From contig NW_019774070.1 of assembly GCF_001039355.2 (NCBI RefSeq), positions 248,001 through 312,000 of the forward strand: 64,000 bases of DNA, read 5' to 3'. The translations under genes and the position numbers were made by a program. The number at the start of each line of letters is the position of its first letter. The first letter of the stretch is position 1. A model generated the notes under the pieces. That model did no database searches. It saw nothing but the letters and a program-made list of their open reading frames with translations, and was not told the DNA's origin. Below are positions 23,798 through 37,000 of the stretch, piece by piece. The DNA comes from Lingula anatina (Eukaryota > Brachiopoda > Lingulata > Lingulida > Lingulidae).

Positions 23798-24557
23798 AAA
23801 TATGATGTTTAACGAGCATAGCAGCTAAGTTTTAAGGTGGATTTCTTTCCTTCATTACAGTGTTGGTAATTTTAAAATGTAGCCTATGTAGAAAAACAAG
23901 TTTTCCCAACTTAAGATACAGTGTACCTATATCCAATGCATTTTCTGTTAGGAAAAAAAAAAAGAATTCGGTAAATAAAATCCAATAACTCAAAATTAGG
24001 CTGGATCACGCTCGTTAACCGATTTATTAAATTTGTCCTACTTAAACGCTGGTCTCATGATGCAACTCGTCGAAAAAATAAACATGCATGGGCTCTTTAA
24101 CCAAAGAGTCAAAATTGAGAGAGAGATGCAATGCATGTATGTTTTAGCGAGTAATGACTGATGCGCCTTTTTGCTAATAACCCTCCTTCTTCCCCCAGCT
24201 CCTGCCCCCTCTTCCTCTCACCACATGTGTGTTATACGTGTAACGTTACATAGTTATATCAGTGTTTATGTATAGGTATAGTTTGTGTATTAAGGTCTGT
24301 AGCAGGGTTTGTAGCCCATTTCATCTCACGTCAATGCATTAAGAACAGAACGTTGCATACTGATTCTTAGAAAAATAATACTTTTTACTTTTTTGGGTTG
24401 GTGTGAAATGCACAGCATAAAGTTAATAAAGTTGAGGCTCAGGTCATCAGATCAATATTCTAAACCCAAATAGGTACATGTAAGACCAGCACATGAATGT
24501 CGCTTGTGTCGCTTCTTGGAAGACTGTTGCGCCTCTGGCGGCATCCGCAAATTGTAA

Positions 24558-24584
24558 ACTTCCGGTGCAACCTCCGCCATATTG
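24558..24584 (+). promoter_or_regulatory. Candidate talin promoter: ETS and YY1-type sites
   Basis: ACTTCCGG (24558-24565) matches the ETS-family consensus. TCCGCCATATTG (24573-24584) is close to the YY1 motif CCGCCATCTTG. They sit in a local patch with several CpG dinucleotides amid AT-rich DNA, about 70-100 bp before a strong splice donor. This combination is typical of TATA-less housekeeping promoters. The function is inferred. Confidence 0.4.
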
Positions 24585-24656
24585 CTAGAGCACTGAACGA
24601 GGGTGTGCCACGGGCACCAGTATAAATCTAAGAAAAATATAGCTGTCTTGTCATTG
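24585..24656 (+). other. TLN: Candidate talin 5' non-coding exon
   Basis: A strong donor ATTG|GTAAGT lies at 24656/24657, directly downstream of the ETS and YY1-type sites. The first coding exon of talin has an acceptor at 33998 and an in-frame stop ahead of its ATG, so a separate upstream leader exon must exist. This is the best candidate seen. The transcription start is not determined. Confidence 0.4.
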
Positions 24657-25750
24657 GTAAGTAAAATATTGCAAGAAATAACTTATTACACTATTATCTC
24701 CTCTTGCAGCGACTGTAAGTCATTAGAAATGCCTGTCGAGGGAGAACGTGTCTAATCTTGAAGCATGTGTGGTTCTTCCCATTCCAAACACAGTTGCTTG
24801 AACGGTAGATTCATTTCCGCACAGGTTGAGTCAGTGTGTGTGTGTGAATGTTTGTATGTTTTACAGTCTATATTTCTTCAGCTGTGAATATAAAAAGAAC
24901 GTCCGTGCATTTTAAAAGCTTTCTGAAATCTGGCATTCGTTATAAATACTGTGGCTTGCCAAAAATCAATTTATTGTGAATCAACATTGACTGGAGTCTA
25001 GTGTGTGTGCGGAGCGTGATTTACCTAAGCAGTCCCAAAGGCTATGGTCAGCACTGCTTTAGGGCTTTTAGTGAAGGGTTTACATTAGGCTGCTGTAAAC
25101 TGCATACTAAAATCAAACTGACAAATGCCATATATCATACCACTGTTATCAACTCCGAGTTGATATTTTTTGGCATATTTTTATTTTGATTGAGAAACGA
25201 AGGTCGGTTTTTGCTGATATAAGAGGGCATGGAGAATCGAGATAGTTAATCATTGGTTTACATTAGATAAGAATTGGGTTGTTCCTTAATTTAGAAATAT
25301 GATGTATATTGTTCAAGTCACTGGATTTATGTTTACAGTTGGTGAAGTATGTGCAGAGGCAGGAATAAATGTGACTTGTTATTCTAATCTAAACAACAAA
25401 GCTCTTCATTTATTTATATAAAGTTTTTTTTCAAATAGAAATACAGTGCTTGAAATTTTACTCTGGAATAAAAAAAATGCTTCTCTTATTACTTAAAAAG
25501 TTATAAATCATTGTAGACAAATTTAGATAGAGTGGCCAATACCATATTTAATTATAATTTATCTTAAATTTATTTGTTGTTTGACATTAATAATAGTAAC
25601 AACTTCTCACACAAGCTTTTCTTTGCAAATATCTTCTGGCAAGATCTTGGTATGTATGTATTTAAGCAAAATGTCTATATAACTGATCATGAGGACATGG
25701 TAACATGCTTATTGTAGAGATGGCGGTGGGGGTAAAAAATAAAGATAAAA

Positions 25751-26070
25751 ATGAAAGAAAAATTGAATTTACTAGTCATCCTAAAAAAAAAAGAAATAAG
25801 GAAAGAAAATTAAGAGAAAAAGTGAATTAAAAGAAATAGTCTGATTTCATCATTTACCACAAGTCATGAGGTTATCTTCCGATGGAACATGACAAAGTGT
25901 ACCAGATAAAAAGACAAAATGAAAGAAAAATTGAATTTACTAGTCATCCTTCAAAAAAAAAAAAAAAAAAAAATTTAAAAGAAATAGTGAATTAAAAAAA
26001 AGAATCTGATTTCAACATTTACCACAAGTCATGAAGTTTTCTTCCAATGGAACATGACAAAGTTTACCAG
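25751..26070. repeat. Two-copy tandem duplication (168-bp period) in talin intron 1
   Basis: The block ATGAAAGAAAAATTGAATTT through CATGACAAAG..ACCAG occurs at about 25751-25918 and again at 25919-26070. Mismatches are few outside the expanded A tract of the second copy. Confidence 0.9.
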
Positions 26071-28529
26071 GAAGTGATAATGTTTTTTTTTTCAAAAGTA
26101 TTTTGTCAACAAGTTTTGAGCCGTTTTGTGATTGTGATTGTTTTATAAGCATTTACTCATATCCTTATCTTATTCAGCCTGGCCTCTATATACCAGTACA
26201 GAATTCATATTAAGAATTTTAAAAATCATGGCAGACTGAATATAAATGCAATAAAATGAATCATGCAATACTTTTTAGGGTTGGGTATATTTGCTTAAAT
26301 CAGAAGCCTTGCAAGTTTCTTTGCTAGAGAATGAATTAATGATTAATCTTGGTAAAAATCCTGAAAAAAAGCGAGTTTGACATAGAGGGGGTGGGACATC
26401 AAAAAGAATGTCTGTGTGAAACCAATGGGGAATAGCACAATGGGAATAACATTTTTGTCTTACAGTAATTCATATGATAGAGACTAGAGTTTCTGAGTCT
26501 CCTGACTGGCTGCCCAAATGCTTCTAGTTTAAATTGCTGCAGACTTGTGATCAAAATGATGACAATATATCTGTTGGTGTTATTATTACTCTTCAAGGAC
26601 TACAGTGTTATGAAAAATGACCACCAATTAAAAAAATTCTAATGTGAAACCTGGGTGAACGTATGTTAAAATGATAGCTGATTAATTTTCTGGTTAGGAC
26701 ATGCTGTCATGTATCACTTTTGTGGTAGATTTTTGTAGATATAATCTTTCAGCAAATCTCTTTAAATTTCCCCATGGCAGTTTGATAGCTTTGATTTAGC
26801 TACATATCAGAAAAAGATCTGTGCTACAACAAGAAAACTCTCATACCTTCAAGACAAGCCAGCAGTTTCAGGAAGTGGCAAAAAAAGTTCCAGACTAGAC
26901 TCCATATAATTGAATGTCTGGATCAAACATTTTAACAGACTGGTCTTTACCACCTCAGCATGGCACAGAGTACTGTATACATAAACAGAGTCCAGCATGC
27001 TCTCTCTCCCAGGCACTTGGGTTCAGCTCTTGAAAGCAAAATCTATTGTTATGACCTCAATGTAGATATTGGTGATGTTAATTGCATTTTACCTACTTGC
27101 GCAGTAGCAACATTCTTTCTTATGTCATCTCCATTATTTCCAAGCAATTTATGGCCAAACTGTATGCTAGCATTAAAGAGTAAAGCCATAGGCATCAGCA
27201 GAATAATTTTGTGTTAAAGAAAATCAGTCTATATTATATTGCCTCAAGTCACTGAACAGACTTGTTTCAATCCTTAGCAATATCTTAAGAAAGTGTGAAT
27301 CAGACATTGGTATCAATAATAAAGCATTTAAGACTCTGTGATAACCAGTGATCTCCCATCTAGTAAAATTTTCTCGGTGTTTTGTTGCTTCTGTGTACCA
27401 AATGTGCGTTTAAATGGTTATTTCATCATCATTGTCTTCAGTAATGTTGAATTAAAACTTCCTTCTTTGTGTCTTTTAAAAGGAATGTTGTATACTTTGC
27501 AGAAGATTGGTCCATATGTGATTACATACATTAGGCCTATGTACTTCCTTGGAGCATGTTGGTTTAAAATTGATAGTTTGGTTTGAATGAGGATATAGAA
27601 CAGTTCATTTATCAGAATCTTCCTAGTAACTGACTGTGTAGTTGTATTTATTTACAAAAATGGCCATTTTGATGAGGAAAGAACAAGCCTCTCTTTCACC
27701 AACATTTCTTGGATTTTATTTTAGCTCAGTGTATGTGGTGGCTTCATTAATTTCAGAATTGCACAAAAGAGATATAACTATGATATAAGCTGTATCATAT
27801 GATTAAACTTATGGTCACTTACATGTGTATATACATTACATTTATCTACTGAATGTTAAGATTATAACTTTTGAGAATAATATTGTACAAGATAATCCAG
27901 TTTGATTTTACTTCTACAATATTTCTTTGCAGTGGCAGCTGTGGTTTATATGTTAGATTTGGATAGCCATATATATATATATTATGCTAATGTGACATAA
28001 CATTAACAAAAGTATCACATATTACTTAGTTGTTCATCAGCACATAAGGCCATTATTTATTGTTTTAACAATGGGAGATTAGATTAAGATTTCATGCCGA
28101 TCTGGCAAAGAATTGTTCATCACTTGTAGTGAACTACTGTATTGATCTTTATCTTGAAGCTATACAGTATGTGAATGCATAGCAGAGGTACACATGGTAA
28201 GAAGGCACACATACACACACGAGGGAGACTGGAGATCAGAGCTTCAGAAATGGTTTATTTATTATCTTAGCTCATGCTTTATGTACATGAAGGGATTCTG
28301 ATTCAGACCTGAGGTGAAACAAATTCCTGGATATCAGAATATTCCTTGCAGGAGGTGTGGTGGGGGAGATACTGGAATCTGCCTATGAACACATGACTCA
28401 AACCCACAAATGCACCTGTGAATGTGCCCCAAAATTCTTGGTTAACTAGCTGACAGATAATGGTGATGATTTCATACACATATATGCAGGTACGCACAAA
28501 TGCACGCATGCTTGACGCATAAACACATA

Positions 28530-28556
28530 ACACACAAACACACACACACACACACA
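28530..28556. repeat. (CA)n microsatellite
   Basis: A CA dinucleotide run of about 27 bp with one interruption. Confidence 0.9.
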
Positions 28557-30659
28557 ATAGTTTGGTTAGTAATGGGTTTTCTGGGTGATGGCTAGCTTGA
28601 TTATTAGTTTGAGGAATCTGTGCTCACCTGAATGAAAAAAAATGAGAATTTCAGCTGGAATGTTGTAATTTATTATCACTGCTGTAGATGGAAAGTAATG
28701 GCCAGGAAAGTTTTTTTTATTGTCATTTAGATGCATGTGTATATCCCACTCCCCGTCCAACACACTACCAGTCATATTCACTGGAAATGGTTTCAAGCTG
28801 CATCTAGGACCTCAAACTGCAGCTTTTTTTAGACTGCAGGAAGAAGACAATTTGATTACACAATTAAATGTCTGGGTCACATGCATTCTACCAAATACTT
28901 TATCATTGGGCAACACTTATCAAAGGGGAAAATGGATGCATGTCCTGGTAATCAGTATAGCTGAGCATGTAGAGATTGGGGTCTAAGTTGAATGAATGTC
29001 ATCAAATAAAAAGAGGAAATTGAAATTAATCTCTCTGTCTTTCACTGATAAAGGCAATCATCATCATCATCCAATTTATTAAAAAAATTTCCTCTCCCTC
29101 CCCCTTTTGGTAATATATTACTTGGATATAAATTGGATATAAAATTGAAAATTTGCTGGGGGTAGGAAAAGATGGACTGACAAATTAATCAGAATTTGTA
29201 ACATTCAGGCATATACTTTTATAAAAGTCAGATATTATATATATATTTTCTTGCCAAACTGATAATGATAAGGTACTTTTCTGAAACCAAATCTATTTTT
29301 AAAATAATATTTTTGTAGGTAAGCATAAGTTATGCTGGGAAAAGTGTTGAATACTTGAAATAGGACAGTATTAGTGTGTTGTTTTCAATAAGTACTACAG
29401 GATAAATGGAAAAAGTTTGAGATTTCCCCATATTGATGTTCATTCAACATTTAAATTTTAAAAGTGATGGTTAAAAGAATGAGGAACAAGTAGATAGGAT
29501 ATGACTGAATAATGAAGAATGCAGAAGTTCCTATGACTTGGTATAATATCCTACAAAGTTCATGCTTGCTCTTTGCTTCTAAAGATAGCTCTCAGGTTAA
29601 TACAAGTTCTGCCTCTGCTGAAAAGAAGAAAGTCAGACAAAATGTCAGAATGATTAAACAGAGTGTTGATTCCTGCCAGAAAATCCCCAGGTCCAGATTG
29701 GGAGGATGGTGGTGTTAGCATTGAAAGGTGAGATAGTATGTGGTCGAAGGGGATAAAGCACTGGTTTGCTCCTCTCCTGTAAGCAGTATGCCTTCCCAAG
29801 TGAAAACAGATAGTTTGGACAATACATATGGTTTCTGCACCCGTCTTATCAGTCACCACCCATAGCAATGTGCATTGGAGATTATCATACCCTTCTGCTG
29901 CTATCGCTGTGTGTGGAAGGGTGGGAATGTAAATATTATCAGAGAAAAAAATATGGCCATCTTGCCTGCTAGTCATGCTCTTTGGCCAGGTTCACCAATG
30001 GATGTCTTATCTCTGCTCCCCGGTATCCAGAACCCTGCCACATAAACCTCAAAAATGCTGAAACAAAAAACGAAACTTTGCACAGGACAGAGCATGTGAG
30101 AAGGAGATAAGTGTTACTTTCGCAAAAAACACATCACTTTTGAGGAGCTAGTATTTCATTGTGATGAGGAAGCTATCTGCTGGAGCCACAGGGCAATGCA
30201 CTGGGGAAGAGATGGTCACGCTTATTATTAGCTGAAGGAAACCTAGATCTTAGGAGCTTTCTTGGTGACAATTGGAGATAAAGGGAATGGAGGAAGAAAG
30301 CTGTCAGTTTGACAGAGATCTCCGTGGATGTTGATTGAGATAGTGACACTTCATCTTGGGTACTGAAACAACCTCTGATTTTCACAGCCAGGTTCTAGCT
30401 TACTGCTTATAGTTAGCTACACTGGTGGAAAAAGGTAATGCTGTTTTAGCGATGCTACAGTCTTCTCCAAATCCATGAAGACTTGCTGAAAATGAGTTAA
30501 GCATGTTTTGTTTAGCCAAAATAAATCATTTTATGGAGTATTTACTTTCTGGTATAGGCCTAGAATCATTACCATGAAGGATGAAATTCTGCTGCATATT
30601 AACATGCCATCACTGATCTGATTTGTTTTACCTCTTGCAGAGTAAGTTATTTTTTCCAC

Positions 30660-30679
30660 CAAAAAAAAAAAAAAAAAAA
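30660..30679. repeat. Poly(A) tract
   Basis: A run of about 20 A followed by GAGAGA, inside talin intron 1. No retroposon body was identified upstream. Confidence 0.85.
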
Positions 30680-33600
30680 GAGAGAATGCAAACAAGGTTA
30701 TAAATACATGTGGTAGTGTAATACAATGGTACTATCTGATGTGATTCCATATGAACATTAACTTCCCTTTGTGTTTTCAATACAGGATATAAAAAAACAT
30801 TAATCCATAATACTGTTAAGTAGTTATAATCTGTAACTGGGTTCACCTTGTGACACCATGTTAAGGCGATGTATTGTTTGCACTCAGCCAGAATGAAGAA
30901 CACATTAAGGTCGTGTTGGTATGATTCCTACATATTTTATGGCCCAGTAATGTTTACCTGAGAGCTCAGGTGGACTTGGTAGTGAATGGAGAGAGTGGCT
31001 TAGTGTTCCAGTGAGTGCAGTTAGTGTTCTCCCTACTCACATCAAGGGGGGTGCTGTACAACATCAAAGACTTGGTTTAAGGGTGAGAGAAAAAAGATGT
31101 TTCTGCTGTAGTTTAGATTTGTGTTACCTGTGGTTAATATATGACTTCTTCCAGAGGTTGGAGATGATGGAGGAGATAATTAATAGATGGTACTATTCAG
31201 GATTGTCTTAGTAGTTATAACTGATGGTAGTTTTTCTTTCAATGGAAATTTGTGGTTCAGCAAATGGTATGTAGATGCTACTTGGCCTCTATCAATATCA
31301 TTGCTGACGTTTTCCAGACTACAGATGATTTCATAGTTCATCTAGTTGTAGATAAAAAAGAGCAGTCTAAGTACATGTATAGCTTTCATACAATGATGGG
31401 TAGACTCAAGAGAAACTCTTGGCTGACCATCAGTCTCAAGTGACCTCTCTGGCAGAGGTCAGCCAATCCTCTGCCAGTGAGTTACTGAAGCAGGAACATC
31501 TTAACAAATGCCACTAGCCAAAAATGGAAATTCCAGGAGTGCTTGGGCAGCAAAGGTCATCTGCCTGGCAATTCCTGTTCACTCTATTCTGATAGAGATT
31601 ATCAGTCTAAATGAACTCATCTCTGCAGGGATTATGAACCTGTTTCATTAACTTGATGATTTCAGTTAATTGCTTAGTTAGTGGTTGCTGACAGAGTACT
31701 ATTATATATTTATATTGAAGCTTGGTAACCCAGCCATACTGAAATGATCCACATAAGCTAAAACTTACACTGTTATGTATAAATCCTTTATTTCCATATT
31801 AATGCTTATTTGACAAATTGATCTAGAGGGTGAATCTGTGATTATGAATATATTTCAAGGCAAAATGGTTTCACCAGAACTTTGTCAGTAAGATCCAGGC
31901 TTGTCGGTGCAAATTTAAACAATCAGATGATGAAATCAAAGCTCAAGTCATTAATACAGCAATCAAAATCACCAATTTGTGGCTCCAAGTAACAAGCATT
32001 GATTCTCATTTATGAGGCTTGAAGCTGTATTAATAGACTTAAATTATGATAACCTTTTTAACCATTATCTAAATGTGTACTTGGAATTATTTTATTGGAA
32101 TACAATTTGAAAGTCTTGTTCTTAGGTCATATGGTTTTAAGCAAAACGGTAAAAAGGAAGTTCTAAAACCTGACTTCAAGAAACTGAAAGCTTATTGAGA
32201 TTTCAGGTTTCTTGGTTTGGAATTTCCTTAAATTACTTATTAAATTACCCCTAAATTTCTTGATTTGGCGACATTATCAAGGACCCCAATTTATGATATT
32301 GAATATTATATGTGTAGGCAAGATCCAAGGGTTTTATGCCAGCCTCAAAGTAACAGAACCCAGGCAACACTTATGCAGTTTAATGAGTTGAGTCTTTAAA
32401 TCAACATTTGGTAGAACAGCAGCAGTAACCTGAATCACCTGCCTGGGGAAGGAGAAGCTGTTTTAACTATGCAAATACCACTAGGTTTTGGAAGCACAGA
32501 AGTGAAGGGCCGCATTCAGACAAGAATGATTTGGGATCGAAAATATGTAGGACATTCATTGTTTGTTAGATTATGAATTTTTGAGAAACAGTGAATATTT
32601 TTGCTCAATGACTTTCTCTTTAATATTGTGTGATTTGCTCCTTTTAAGTTAAGTTTGACTGAATTTCAGTCCCAAGCTAATCTTGTCTGATCTGGCCTTC
32701 AGGAGAGGCCTCTGCTGTGATCACCATGGCTATCATCACTGTCTGAAAACATTTTAGAATATAAAAATAGATACCATGACGTCTGGCTCCTTGCTCAGAG
32801 CATCAATCTTGCTTAGAGGTGTGCTGTTTGCTGGATGTGTGGTTCTCATTAATTTTGAACTATTTTAAAATGCTGAACTTAAAGGTTCTAGGAATTGGGA
32901 AATATAATAGTGGAATTTTTAAATACAAGTAGGCCGTTTGTGTGATGGGTAGGTAGTTATTGTAAAATTTAAACTATAGAAAATATAATGAACAAAAGCG
33001 AAATCCAGCATTTGATATTTAATACTTGCTTGGATCTATGCAGACATCCTTTAGCTTAAATTATAGAATAAATGACTCATTCTTTCAGAACTATTTAAGA
33101 GCTAATCTTGTGAGAGGAAACTTCCTAAACCCACTTATCAAGAATAAACAGAAAGTGAAATACTACGAAATTTAAACAGTGCTTTGTTCTTTTGGCTGGG
33201 TTACATGAAACCTTTCATTGCAAATGTGAGAAAATGTAGGCTGAATTATAAAAGTCACCATAAAAGTATAATATTACAAAATGTGACTGGCGAAATAAGA
33301 GAGCTTCTTATTGAAAGAATTTTAATTTATTAATGGATTCCATGGGAATAATTAGTCAATTTACAAGTTATTTCAGTTTTAATTTCACAAATATAGAGGA
33401 AGCACATGCACTAGAAAATGAATACCATGGCCGATATGGGTGTTATAAGGATTGTTGGAAAATACTGGAAAGATATATGTAACACAGATTAGACCAGTTC
33501 AGGACGTATTACCTTTGATGATACTTAAGTAATAAATCAGAAAAAAATCAGAATGATTTTAACATGGCATATATGCGTACTGTAGATCATGTAATGACAA

Positions 33601-34030
33601 TCAGTTGCAAAATTTGCTTTATTTTGATGCGAAAAATTCCCTCCTATGCATTCAGTCATTTGCACCTACTAAACAATAAATAAATTCTATTTGGAAGTGG
33701 CACATTGAATTCATTGCTAGGCAGTTTGCAGGTCTGACTGTTTCAAAGGAAAATGCACTTACAGCAGTGTAGCTTCAAACAGCTTCAGAAGAAAGTCTTA
33801 ATCATGGGAGTTCTGTTGTGTAGGAAAAGCCTGATTCATCATCTTGGACAGAAAGGTATATAAAAATGTCCTTCTGCCAAAAGATGGAATTAGAGGGTTA
33901 GAAATTCTTGGCCCTTTCTCAAAGCTAAAGGTCAAAACGAGTTTCAGAGGCTTTTCAATTCAATAGTAATTTTTTTAATTATTCATTTCCATTTTTAGGC
34001 TGAGAGGTTGTTCTCTGCCAAGGCTCCAAG

Positions 34031-37000
34031 ATGGCAACTCTTTCACTGAAAGTAAGCATTGTGGGGAGCAACATTGTGAAGACAATGCAGTTTGAGCCCT
34101 CCACCATCATATATGATGCCTGTCGAATGATAAGAGAAAGAATACAGGAGGCAAACCAAGGAAACCGTAAGTAGTCACATGACAGTGAGGGAGAGAGAAA
34201 GTGGTGGGTGAGACGGAAAGGTGTATAAAAGTAGGTGAAAGGGGAAGTTGTAACAGATGAGCACATGGCAAGCTTAGAGACACTGCTGGTATGAAAGTGA
34301 AGAGAAGGAAATAGAAGACACGTGGCTTCAAGAGACTAGGGGACAGAAAAGAAATATGGTAAATTGCATACTGACAGATGAAAAATCATAGATTATATTA
34401 TACGTAAATGACTAGATTTTATTTTAATTTTTTTAAAGACTTTTTAATTAGATTTTTAACTATGGTTTTTAATTTGTTTAAAGAACAATTACATATTGCC
34501 AAAAAAAAAAAAAAAATTCAGCTAAATGCTTCTTGATATTTTTATACAACTTAAATAGCAGATCTATACAGATTAAAACATTTTGAAAGAAGTACCATAT
34601 TTTTAAAGGGGAAGGTGAGTTGAATAGCATTTGTTATAATAGGACAATTGCACGTGAAATTCCAGCATGTTCAAATACTTAGTCAAGATGGAACATTTTG
34701 TACAAGATATTTCTACCAAATTATTTTAATGGAAGCCAGCCTGATGGGTAATACCTATTGAATGGCTGTAATTTAATGACTCCCTTAGATGACTCTTATT
34801 AAAACCATGGCTGTTATACAGATGTTAAAAGAGAACAATACTACTCAACTACTGACATGCAATTGTATTTTTAAGGGGAAAAAAGGTGATATTATCTGCA
34901 AATTGAAATAAGAAAGAAATTCTTCATCCCAGCAGGCAGTATTGTGTAGAACTATACTATGTATATTCTTGGCAATGCTCTGGAAATACAGGGGGTGTTT
35001 AATATCATGACATATGGCAAGCAGTTCAGATCCAGTTTCTTTTGATAAGCATTTTAGATCTGATAATTGCATCTGATTGTATGCTGCAAGAGAGACTTTC
35101 AGTATAACTGAATTTATTCTGCAAATAATGCTCATTTGAGATGTATTGAAGGCTTAGACAAAAGATAGGGAGCGATAGGAAATTCTTTGATCTTCAAAGA
35201 GGACATACATACTAATATGAATATTATAGCACAAACTGATTGGTGATCACATTGTGTTATTGGAAGATTTTGTCTTGCACAATTTCGAGCCTGGTTCTGA
35301 TTAGTTGATATAGTAGTCTCTAGGCTTGTTGGGATAATAATTCTTCATAATAATACTTCATTTTCTTGTTACATGTCTAGTAGACTTTTTTTGTTGCATT
35401 GAGCACATAAATAATGATGGTATTTCATTGCCATTGTGTATTTACATTGGTGAACAGAAGGTACCATTTGCACAGCATTTGGTATAGAAGTTTTCAGCCT
35501 TCTGTCCAGACTGATGATTTCAGTGAAGTATGTACAGATGTATTGTGTTATGTGAACAGAAGAAGGCACTGGTCATAAAGTCTTAAGTCTTTATTTTTGG
35601 CATTTTTTTAAAAGATTTTTAAAAAATGAAAAATCGTCACTCTGACTAAATACACTATATTTCAAAGATAAATACATGTAATGTGAATTATTTGTCAAAC
35701 TGAGATTTTAGTTGGTAATTGTGGTTCCAGTCTATTTGGAGCAAGTGCACTGTTTAACCTTGCACATTTAAAGCTGCCAAGTTGCTTCTTGTCTAGAGAA
35801 AACAGGCTTCAAGAGAAAGTAAAACAGGTGGCCAAACATTTCACTTTTCATTCATTCAAGAAAGAAAGAAAGTAAAACTGATAATTGGACAAAGCCCTCA
35901 CTCTCAAAACAAGATCATTATAAATTCAGCATCCAGGTTTGACATGATTTTCCCAAGTCAAAACAAGCTGCTTGCCTGTGATAAGAATTGCTGGTTCACT
36001 ATCTCGTAACACACATCACAGGGAAAACAACTGAACTAGCTAGCCCATGGAAGCTGAGGAAAAATGATAACAGGAGTAAAAAAATAGATGTCATTCAGCA
36101 GTAGTTATATATACCACAGTAGATAGATATTTTTTTCGCAGCAGCCAGTTTTACCACTATAAATCTTATGGTTAAATAAACTGCACTGGGCATAGATGCT
36201 CCAGGCTCTGTAGCATGGACAGTGGAATCTGTCAAACCTGCAATTGATGAGGTATTTAATTATTGCATTTTATTACTCTTAGTAGCATATGTGAGAAGAA
36301 GGAAAGGCAAAGAGGTCAGTGCATGAAGTCCATTAATAATTGATTCACAGCTAGATGGTATTTTTCTAAATGAACTGTTAGGTTATGTATGGAAGATTTA
36401 CAGATTTTGTTTTATGGGTTTATTCATATAATATGGCTTCTTTGTAATCACTCTATAGCAGTTGATAGCTTTGGGGAATGTAGAAAGCCAATTGTTTATT
36501 TATTTTTATAGGGCTGCTTATTTCATCTGATGTTGAGGAAATGAGATCCAGCTGCTTGACTGCCAGTTTTAGAACTTTTTGGCACCATTTATGTGAAAAG
36601 GGGAATTTTTTTTAGTCCCTACTTATTATTATTATTATTTTTTGTAAAGCTACTTTATATCTAGTCCATAAGGTATTTAAAATATGCATAACAAAGCCAG
36701 GTTAAGATTTAAGTAACTAACAAATAAATAATTATGATTCAACAATTTTTGGAATTTTCTTGTTGAATTTTCTTGTTGAACATTTTTTGATGACAAAAAT
36801 TTTAAAACATAAAATGACAAATAAATGGCCTTTATCTATATCGTAAAAGATAATCATATTCACCGTCCCCTGTCCAACCACTGTAGATAGCCATCTTGAC
36901 ATAGTTTGAAAAAGCGTGATTTATGGTACAAGAGTTTCAGTAATGCTGGAAGTAGAGTAAATGAAAGTGAATGGCGTATATGAAACACTTCCCCTTATGT

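Larger units (their letters stand above)
24657..33998 (+). other. TLN: Talin intron 1 (candidate), 9.3 kb
   Basis: This long AT-rich stretch has no recognised coding exon. It contains a two-copy tandem duplication of about 160 bp (25751-26070), poly(A) tracts at 25953-25973 and 30660-30679, and a CA run at 28530-28556. A 138-codon minus-strand frame (29560-29976) has no family motif. Large first introns often carry regulatory elements, but none could be named. Confidence 0.5.
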
